Positions 7,936-14,288 of a stretch of 64,000 bases of DNA are shown here, piece by piece. Location: NCBI RefSeq assembly GCF_029255285.1, contig NZ_JAPUVI010000112.1:32963-96962 (forward strand), read 5' to 3'. The stretch is from Accumulibacter sp. (lineage in GTDB: Bacteria; Pseudomonadota; Gammaproteobacteria; Burkholderiales; Rhodocyclaceae). The stretch's first letter is position 1; every line of letters begins with the position of its first letter. The notes under the pieces were generated by a model. It was given only the letters and a program-made list of their open reading frames with translations. It was not told the DNA's origin and did no database searches. A program made the translations under genes and the position numbers.

Positions 7936-8146
7936 ACCGCTTGCCCACAGGTCGGCGGCTGCCCACAAGCCCCACAGCGCTCGATCTGATCGGGATAGAA
8001 TCCGGGAAAGTCAAAACCATCTCTCCGGTTCTGGCCTTAGCTTATTCCACCCCGGTGGCTGTCCAAGCGACCGGGAGCACCGCAGACTGCAGTTGACCCG
8101 ACGTCGCCCGCGGCGCGCCGGGTCCGCTGCCGGCTACACTTTACAA

Positions 8147-9532
8147 CTAATGGAGGCTCTTCAGAAAAGCGCGGCGTTCCGGCTCGGAGTCGATATGCTC
8201 GGCGAGCCTTCGGTAGAGTTCGTTGACGTCGCCCGTATCGCTTGCCGCGCGCTTGATCAGCACTTTGGCGAGCGGGCCGACGTAGTCGGCGAGGCGCTTT
8301 TCGGCCTCGGCGAGGGTTGCCGGAGTGAAAGCTCGAGCGGGTTTCGCGGCGCCCATTGGCGAGGGCGATGGCGACGCGGTCGCCGGAATCGCGCTGGTGC
8401 TTGTCGCTTTGTTCAGCCGTTCGACGTGCTGCAGGAAATCCGAACGCTCGGCGCCTTCGGGAATGCTCTCGGCGAGTGTCGAGCAGAACTCGTCTAGGCT
8501 TTTCGCCTGTGTCGCCACTTTGCGCACCAGATGCTTGGCAAGCGGGCCGATCGACCGGATGAGGGACGACTCGATCTCGGCCAGCGTTTCCGCCGGCAGT
8601 GGCAGGGGTAGGCTGATGGCCTTGTCGTCGGTGGCGTGTGCCGCGTCGCAACCTGGCAAAGGCGGCGAACCGGCCGCGTCACGGCCGGCCGGCCTGACAG
8701 TCGGCTTGCTCTTGACGAACGCGGCCAGCAGAGCGTTGGTGAAGTCGCGCGCGCTTTGGAAACGGTCGTCCGGTTTCTTTGCCAGGGCGCGCGCCAGCAA
8801 TTCGTCGAAGATTGATGGTACGTCGGCAACCAAGGTCGAAGGTGGGGCGGGGTCGACGTGCAGGACGTGGTGCATGACCGTCGCTGGAGTCTCGGCGACG
8901 AAAGGTCCGCGGCCGGTGAGCAACTCGTAAAGAATTACCCCGGCCGACCACAGGTCGGCCCGGCCATCCGCGGCCAGGCCGAGCAGTTGTTCGGGCGCGA
9001 TATGTGTCGGCGTTCCCATGACCGTACCTACTTGCGTCAGCGACGAAGTCTCCAGCCGGGCGACGCCGAAGTCCATTACCTTGATCTTCATCCCGCGCAA
9101 CACCATCACGTTGGCCGGCTTGATGTCGCGGTGCACGACGCCATGTCGATGCGAGTAGTCGAGCGCGGCGAGCAATTGTTTCATCACCTCGAAAACGTCG
9201 ATCAGTTCGAAGCGGCCGCGGTCGCGCATCAGCCTGCGCAACTGCCGCCCCTCGACATACTCCATGACGATGAACGCCATCCGTTCGTCTTCGCCATATT
9301 CATAGACCCCGACGATGGCCGGGTGCTGCAGTCTCCCGCCGGCCTGAGCCTCGCGTTTGAAGCGGGCGATTGCCGCCGCCGATTCGACGCTCTCCAGATA
9401 TTCGGCAAGAATCGTCTTGATCGCCACCGGTCTTTCGATGACCGGATCGAAGCCCTCGTACACGGTACCCATCGCGCCCTTGCCAATCTCGCGACGGATT
9501 TCGTATTTGCCGATGTGGTGAGGCAGGGTCAT
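8147..9532 (-). CDS. Eukaryotic-like Ser/Thr protein kinase with tandem C-terminal helical repeats
   Basis: A 461-residue cytoplasmic kinase. Kinase domain about 9-270: glycine loop GKGAMGTVY, ATP lysine in VAIKT, catalytic HRDIKPANV, DFGVAR, and APEQLLG with DLWSAGV. Residues 270-330 are a linker. The C-terminus holds two copies of a 55-residue helical module, about 318-375 (EIESSLIRSIGPLAKHLVRK) and 405-461 (EAEKRLADYVGPLAKVLIKR), each ending with an ER-x-x-FL motif. There is no membrane helix. It begins 18 bases after the heme-sensor gene, so the two probably form an operon. The kinase end is intact 82 bases from the IS3 element. Confidence 0.92.
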   Translation of the reverse strand: MTLPHHIGKYEIRREIGKGAMGTVYEGFDPVIERPVAIKTILAEYLESVESAAAIARFKREAQAGGRLQHPAIVGVYEYGEDERMAFIVMEYVEGRQLRRLMRDRGRFELIDVFEVMKQLLAALDYSHRHGVVHRDIKPANVMVLRGMKIKVMDFGVARLETSSLTQVGTVMGTPTHIAPEQLLGLAADGRADLWSAGVILYELLTGRGPFVAETPATVMHHVLHVDPAPPSTLVADVPSIFDELLARALAKKPDDRFQSARDFTNALLAAFVKSKPTVRPAGRDAAGSPPLPGCDAAHATDDKAISLPLPLPAETLAEIESSLIRSIGPLAKHLVRKVATQAKSLDEFCSTLAESIPEGAERSDFLQHVERLNKATSTSAIPATASPSPSPMGAAKPARAFTPATLAEAEKRLADYVGPLAKVLIKRAASDTGDVNELYRRLAEHIDSEPERRAFLKSLH

Positions 9533-9550
9533 GGCGTCGGGTCTCCGCGC

Positions 9551-10423
9551 TCAACCTTCGATCAGCTTGATCGCTTTTTCCAGGCTGCGGCGCATGCGGT
9601 TGAAGGAATTACCCAGGATACCGATCTCGTCGCCGCCGTGCGCCGGGAACTCGGGCAAGTCGAAGTCGCCGGTGGATATCCGGTCCGCCGCGGCCGACAT
9701 GTTCGAAATGGGCCGGATGATCAACAGCGACAGCATGACGTTGAGGACCGCGAAGGTGGCCAGGAAAATCCCGCCCAGCGAGAGCATGAAGGTGTTGAAG
9801 GTGCGCTGCGCGTTGGCCAGCGGCACCGACATTGGCACCGAGACCACCTGTGCGCCTATCGTTTCCATGTGTTGCCAGCCGAAGCCGTTGTTCTCGCCAT
9901 AAATCCGAATCATCGACGGTGGCGCGGCCGAGGGGACGCTGTGGCAGGCTAGGCACGCCGGGTCGCTGATCGTGATCGGTCGTGCCAGATAGAGCATGCG
10001 TCCGGTCGGTGTCTCGCGTTCGCCGGCCAGTTCCCGGGCTCCGGCATCGGCCCGGAACTTCTGCACGATGTCGCTCTCCCATTCGACCGCACGGTCGCGC
10101 GGGTTGGTCGGGTTGAGCGCCGCTTCCTTGTAGGCGAAGTCCGGGTACTTCACACGCAGGTTGTTGAATACCTCGGTCGCTGCGTAGGCCGGGACCGTTT
10201 GCGGCAGGAAGGTGTCAGCCAACTGCGCGTCGAGCAGCGGCTTCACCTGTTTGACGGTGTAGCCGCGTACCGACAGTGCGGATTCCATCATCAACCCGGC
10301 ATTGCGCAAGGTCTCCTGTTTGGCGTTTTCGTCGAGCAGCCGGTGCGACACGTAGGCGGAGACGCTCATTCCAGCGCCAAAGACGACCAGCAACACCAGA
10401 TTGAATTTCAGTCGCAGACCCAT
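9551..10423 (-). CDS. Membrane sensor: DUF3365 (Tll0287-like) heme domain plus HAMP, no output domain
   Basis: A 290-residue inner-membrane protein. Helix 1 at about 5-25 (FNLVLLVVFGAGMSVSAYVS), a periplasmic DUF3365-type domain at 30-200 with a single c-type heme site DPACLACHS near 149, helix 2 at about 205-235 and a HAMP domain to residue 290 (RPISNMSAAADRISTGDFD, then GDEIGILGNSFNRM). Nothing follows HAMP: no kinase, cyclase or chemotaxis module. ATG 10423 is preferred over the frame opening at 10507 because a CAGGAG site precedes it and it starts at helix 1. The kinase gene downstream is the obvious partner. Confidence 0.88.
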   Translation of the reverse strand: MGLRLKFNLVLLVVFGAGMSVSAYVSHRLLDENAKQETLRNAGLMMESALSVRGYTVKQVKPLLDAQLADTFLPQTVPAYAATEVFNNLRVKYPDFAYKEAALNPTNPRDRAVEWESDIVQKFRADAGARELAGERETPTGRMLYLARPITISDPACLACHSVPSAAPPSMIRIYGENNGFGWQHMETIGAQVVSVPMSVPLANAQRTFNTFMLSLGGIFLATFAVLNVMLSLLIIRPISNMSAAADRISTGDFDLPEFPAHGGDEIGILGNSFNRMRRSLEKAIKLIEG

Positions 10424-10597
10424 CAGCACTACTCCTGGCAATAGGATGCGGATCGAAGATCCCGCGGCAGCGCGCAGAGTATATGTGGCGCGGTCAACGG
10501 CGGTCAATCTCGATCCGGCGCGCGGCCATACCCGATGGCGCCGGTTTGATGGCGATGTCGCCGCCAGCGACGCGAAGCGAGCGGTGTCGGCCGCTAT

Positions 10598-10614
10598 TGA
10601 CGGAAAATCTTACA
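10598..10614 (+). promoter_or_regulatory. Probable PrsR-type enhancer element
   Basis: TGACGGAAAATCTTACA, 15 of 17 matches to the pattern TGTCGGRAAWWTTKACA shared with the other two promoters. It ends 65 bases before the -24 GG, the same distance as at the 63.6-kb promoter. Confidence 0.6.
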
Positions 10615-10677
10615 GGCGCCGGTCGCCGCGACTTCGGTAAGCTGCCAAGCTACTGTTTAATAATCGATATATGGTTA

Positions 10678-10693
10678 AGGCGCGAATCTTGCT
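10678..10693 (+). promoter_or_regulatory. Sigma-54 (-24/-12) promoter
   Basis: AGGCGCGAATCTTGCT, with GG at 10679 and GC at 10691, 12 apart. It matches TTGCW fully and TGGCACG at five of seven positions. The start site would be near 10703, leaving a leader of about 148 bases. Confidence 0.65.
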
Positions 10694-10850
10694 TATAGCA
10701 TTCTGGTGGCGGTGTGCTCTTCGCTAGCGGTACGCGGCCTGTGCGGCAGCGCCACCTCGTGCGTGCCGCGTCGAGCCTGGGCAAGTCTGTAGCAGATTGG
10801 CTTCTATTTTCGGCGTGCGCAGTTTGACCACACCAACCGGAGAACGACAA

Positions 10851-11858
10851 GTGATATCAAGAACCTTCCTTCGTGCCTCTTGCCTTGCCCTCGGGCTGTC
10901 GTCGATCGGCCTGACATCGGCCGTACAGGCGCAGACTGTCAGTGCTCCCTTCGCCGCCGACTATACGCTCGTCGATCTGGCCGCCGTGCCGTCACTGCCG
11001 CTTCCTTACGGCGGGCTTAGCTTCAAGGCGGGAGATCCCAACACCATTCTGATCGGCGGGACGGCCAACGCAGCCAGTGGTCTGCTCTACCAGATCGGTG
11101 TGGTGCGTGGCGTCGATAATCACATTACCGGCTTCAGCGGCAGCGCGACGGCTTTCGGCACGGTCGGTGCCTTCAACGATGGTGGGGTGGTGTATGGTCC
11201 GGGTGGCGTACTGTTCACATCCCAGTGGCCGGAAAACAAGCTGGTGCAAACCAAGCCCGGTAGTAGCGCAGCGGACAAGGTGATCGACCTGCTTCCGTTC
11301 GGCGTCGCGCCATCGCATGCCGCGTTGAACTTCGTTCCGGCCGGCTTTGCCGGTGCTTCACAGATGAAGCTGGTGTCGTGGTCTGGCGGCCAGTTCTATA
11401 CTGCGGCCTATGCACCCGACGGAACGGGGACCTTCGACATCAGCAGCGTCACCCAGGTCGACCTCGATTCGACCACACTGGCCATGGACACTTTGCCTGG
11501 CGGGCCCGAGGGCTTCGTCTATATTACCGCGGGTAACCCGGGCTTCGTCGCCAACGCCATGCTGGTTTCGGAGTTCAGTGCCGGCAACGTGGTGGCTTAC
11601 GATCTGGATGGCGACGGCAACCCACTGGTCACGACTCGACGTGAGTTGATCACCGGACTCGAGGGTGCGGAAGGTGCGGCTATCGATCCGCTGACCGGCG
11701 ACTTCCTGTTCTCCACTTTTGGCACCACTGCGGACCGCATCGTCGCCTTGCGCGGCTTTACCAAATTGCCGCCCCCGCTTCCGGAGCCGGCGAGCGTGCT
11801 GCTGTTCGGCATCGCGCTTGCTGGATTGGCGCTCCAACGACGCAAGGAGAATGGCTGA
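10851..11858 (+). CDS. PEP-CTERM sorted protein, beta-propeller-like
   Basis: A 335-residue secreted protein. It starts at GTG 10851 (VISRTFLRASCLALGLSSIG), giving a signal peptide cut near AVQAQ, with GGAGAACG just upstream; the in-frame ATG at 10797 would put 18 non-signal residues first. The body has repeated blade-like segments (GDPNTILIGGTANAASGLLY, GPEGFVYITAG, GAEGAAIDPLTGDFLFSTFG) as in SMP-30/NHL-like propellers. The end is PLPEPASVLLFGIALAGLAL followed by QRRKENG, a PEP-CTERM anchor. A lone transcription unit with a -24/-12 promoter. Confidence 0.92.
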   Translation: MISRTFLRASCLALGLSSIGLTSAVQAQTVSAPFAADYTLVDLAAVPSLPLPYGGLSFKAGDPNTILIGGTANAASGLLYQIGVVRGVDNHITGFSGSATAFGTVGAFNDGGVVYGPGGVLFTSQWPENKLVQTKPGSSAADKVIDLLPFGVAPSHAALNFVPAGFAGASQMKLVSWSGGQFYTAAYAPDGTGTFDISSVTQVDLDSTTLAMDTLPGGPEGFVYITAGNPGFVANAMLVSEFSAGNVVAYDLDGDGNPLVTTRRELITGLEGAEGAAIDPLTGDFLFSTFGTTADRIVALRGFTKLPPPLPEPASVLLFGIALAGLALQRRKENG

Positions 11859-11879
11859 CAAGGTACTTCCGGCGCTGGC

Positions 11880-11912
11880 CGGCTCTGTCACTGGCTCAAC
11901 CTGATAGAGCCG
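11880..11912. terminator. Hairpin between convergent genes
   Basis: CGGCTCT (11880-11886) pairs with AGAGCCG (11906-11912) across a 19-base loop, 22 bases after the PEP-CTERM stop. There is no T-tract on either strand. Confidence 0.35.
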
Positions 11913-12011
11913 ATAGCGCTCCCGGTTGCCGGTCGCTGGCGGCGAAATCCGCCTCCGGATTGTCGATCGTACTTCCCGGCGCGCCGCGACGCCTGGTGCC
12001 GGACACGACGC

Positions 12012-12911
12012 TCATGGCGCGGGTGGCGCTGGCGTATTGGGGGCGTCCGCCGGCAGCATCGTCAGATGTTCGATCCACGGTTCGAGGCGCTGGCCGATAG
12101 CAATCTGCACCAGGTAGCGTGGCGTCCGTTCGGCCGCCGCGGGTCGGCCGGGATCGCGCAACGGTTCGAGCGGCGGACGCAGCGCGAAGGGAACGTTGAT
12201 GCGGTCGATGGCGATCTCGCCGAGAAAGCCCGCGAGACGGTACTGCCGGTCTTCGCCGCCGCGCACGCTCGGCCTAACCGTGCCACGCAGGATCAGAAAG
12301 CGACCACGGTCCGGGTAGCGCGCGCGCAAGGCGCTGGCGTCGAGGCCGGCGTCGATGGCGAACAGGCGGCTGGCATGCCCTTCTTCGAGTGCCAGTCCTT
12401 CGCGTCCGGCCTGGGCCTGCCTGGCGAACTCCTGGCTGTCCGGGTTGGCCGCCGCGGCGGCTGTGCGACGCGCGGCATTCGTTCGCGCACGTTCGACGGC
12501 CTGTCGCCATGCCGGCCCTTCGAATTCGAGAACTACCAGCACCTGGCGCGGCAACTGGCGCGTGAAGCGCTCGCGCGCCGCCTCGGTGGCGGCACCGCCC
12601 GAGGTGTCGAAGCCGAGGGCCGCCAGTCGTTCCGCGTCCAGCCATGCCGGACGTGTGCCGTAGGGCGCATAACGGTAGTCGAGACGCTCGCTGTCGGCGT
12701 CGAGGAGGCGCCAGTTGAGCGTCAGCGCCAGGCCGCTGTTCTCGATCTGCCGGACGCCATAGGGTAGCGCCAGTTCACGTTCGCTGAGGGTGGCGCGGCT
12801 TTCGGGTTCGGCCACCCGGTTATGGGCGATACCGGACAGGATAATGGCATTGGTCAGCACGATCAGCGCTCCTCCGGCGGTGAGCGTGTGCCAGTATGTC
12901 CAGGCTTTCAG
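12012..12911 (-). CDS. DUF4824-like membrane-anchored protein
   Basis: A 299-residue protein with one N-terminal helix (YWHTLTAGGALIVLTNAIIL), then a long extracytoplasmic domain rich in paired arginines, ending in a Pro/Ala tail. The gene directly follows the DUF2157 protein. In this frame no ATG, GTG or TTG lies between the neighbour's stop and the helix; the best start is CTG 12911, which overlaps that stop as CTGA and has GGAG 8 bases upstream. A GTG at 12860 would cut the helix. The resemblance to DUF4824 is by pattern and by its DUF2157 neighbour; function is unknown. Confidence 0.7.
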   Translation of the reverse strand: MKAWTYWHTLTAGGALIVLTNAIILSGIAHNRVAEPESRATLSERELALPYGVRQIENSGLALTLNWRLLDADSERLDYRYAPYGTRPAWLDAERLAALGFDTSGGAATEAARERFTRQLPRQVLVVLEFEGPAWRQAVERARTNAARRTAAAAANPDSQEFARQAQAGREGLALEEGHASRLFAIDAGLDASALRARYPDRGRFLILRGTVRPSVRGGEDRQYRLAGFLGEIAIDRINVPFALRPPLEPLRDPGRPAAAERTPRYLVQIAIGQRLEPWIEHLTMLPADAPNTPAPPAP

Positions 12912-14005
12912 GGTGTGTCTCCGCGCTCGGTGCGACCGATGACACCGCGCAGCCGTTTGAGGATCAACAGGATCAGCAATGCGCTGAGGCCGAGGACAAG
13001 GAAGAACAGATACTTGGGCATCACTGCCCACCACCAGTCGTAGAGCTTGGCGTACAGGAACAGGACGAAGAAGGCGATGCCCGTGTTGGCCGTTTCGGGC
13101 CAGTCGCGGCGTGTGCCGATCCAGATCGCCAGCGCGCTGGCGGCAAAACCGAGCAGTTGGTAAGCGCCTTCGACCAGCTTTGGCGGCAGATCGAGGTAGC
13201 TGAAGTAGCCCCACTGACCGAGAAAGAGCATCGGGATGAGCGCCGTGAGCAGTCCGAAGACACGGTAGATCGCGGCAAAACCGGAATGGCGGTGATTGAC
13301 CGTGAGGCGAGAAATGGCCAGCAACAGCAACGCTGCGACGAAGAAGTTCTCCGGACGTTCGCCGACGTTCGGCCAGTAGATGCCGTACCAGCTGCCGACG
13401 CGCGCCGAGACGAAAGCGACGAGGCAGAGGATGCCGACGCCGAGAAGCAGGCGCAGGTCGCAGGCGTAGGCGAGGAGGAGGGCCATCGCCGCCCACGGCA
13501 GGAGTGCCCGGTCGGACGGCATGACGTTGTAGATCTGGCCGAGCATGCTGACGTTCAGCACGAAGCAGGCCAAGGCGACCAAGGCCGCGAGCTTGGTGAA
13601 ATAGCCTGTGGTGTCGCGCTTCTGCAAGTAGGCGGTCAGACCAAGTCCGGCCACGGCGCTGACGATCAGGATGGCAACCTGGGCGGTTTCCGGGAAGAGC
13701 CCCCAGAACTGGTAGAACAGGAAGAAGACGCTCGCCGCCAGCGCCAGGGCACCGAGCAAGGAAGCCGCGCGCATGCCCAGAGAGAGCTGCCTGGCGCGCT
13801 GGCTGCGGTCGATGTCGTGATCCGCCGCATAACGGGCGAGAAGTACCCGGTGATGCGCGGCGATCGCTTGTCGTGTCGTTGTGTCGAGCGAGAGGACGCC
13901 TTCCGCTTCCAGGCGCGCGAGTTCTCTGCGAAAGGTTTCGATGTCGTCGGCCCGTTGCTGCGCCTGGTGGCGAGCCGCTATGTCAGGTGCTTGCTCGGTC
14001 ATCAT
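12908..14005 (-). CDS. DUF2157 multi-pass membrane protein
   Basis: A 365-residue inner-membrane protein. Residues 20-60 form the soluble DUF2157 head (FRRELARLEAEGVLSLD), followed by about ten transmembrane helices to the C-terminus (for example SLLGALALAASVFFLFYQFW and YLFFLVLGLSALLILLILKR). Function is unknown. It heads a two-gene unit with the DUF4824-like gene through a 4-base overlap. The start may be the second ATG (14002). Confidence 0.85.
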   Translation of the reverse strand: MMTEQAPDIAARHQAQQRADDIETFRRELARLEAEGVLSLDTTTRQAIAAHHRVLLARYAADHDIDRSQRARQLSLGMRAASLLGALALAASVFFLFYQFWGLFPETAQVAILIVSAVAGLGLTAYLQKRDTTGYFTKLAALVALACFVLNVSMLGQIYNVMPSDRALLPWAAMALLLAYACDLRLLLGVGILCLVAFVSARVGSWYGIYWPNVGERPENFFVAALLLLAISRLTVNHRHSGFAAIYRVFGLLTALIPMLFLGQWGYFSYLDLPPKLVEGAYQLLGFAASALAIWIGTRRDWPETANTGIAFFVLFLYAKLYDWWWAVMPKYLFFLVLGLSALLILLILKRLRGVIGRTERGDTP

Positions 14006-14288
14006 TGTCGTCCATTATGGCGATTTTGCCGCTCCGCCGCCATGCTTGTCGCGGGCCATGCCGCGCTGTTCGCCGGCGCTGCTTCGGAGTGCGGCGGTGA
14101 TCGGGTGGACGCGCCTGGACGCGGCGCGGCGGCGAGTTGACCGCCCTCGATTGGCCGCCCTATACTCAGCCGATGCCCATGAGCTTGCGACCGTTTGCCC
14201 CCCTGGTGGCCATGCCCGGCAGGTTCCGGCTGGCGCTCCGCCGGGCATGGCACGGTGTTGAAGAAGGCAGACCGGCGGCTCAATTCCT

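Larger units (their letters stand above)
6636..8065 (+). mobile_element. IS3-family insertion sequence
   Basis: Two overlapping reading frames (orfA 6684-7037, orfB from about 6980 to 7819) plus related ends. The left end reads CGGACAGTCGG then ATAAGCTAAGGCC (6647-6659); the reverse complement of the right end reads TGGACAGCCACC, then after a longer spacer ATAAGCTAAGGCC (8045-8033). The left copy lacks about 9 bases between the two shared blocks. No clear 3-4 bp target duplication could be read at the flanks. It interrupts the IS91-type fragment. Confidence 0.85.
10424..10850. other. Intergenic region carrying the PEP-CTERM promoter module
   Basis: A 427-base space between divergent genes. 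Its right half is notably AT-richer (TTTAATAATCGATATAT near 10655) and holds the 17-bp enhancer-like element and -24/-12 promoter listed separately. No reading frame in it is convincing. Confidence 0.7.

Noticed and set aside
12896-14140. A 414-residue open frame on the plus strand opposite the DUF2157 gene
   Set aside because: It is Glu/Gln/Arg-rich without any domain, while the minus strand encodes a clear multi-helix membrane protein with proper starts and overlaps. Long antisense frames are expected at this GC content.
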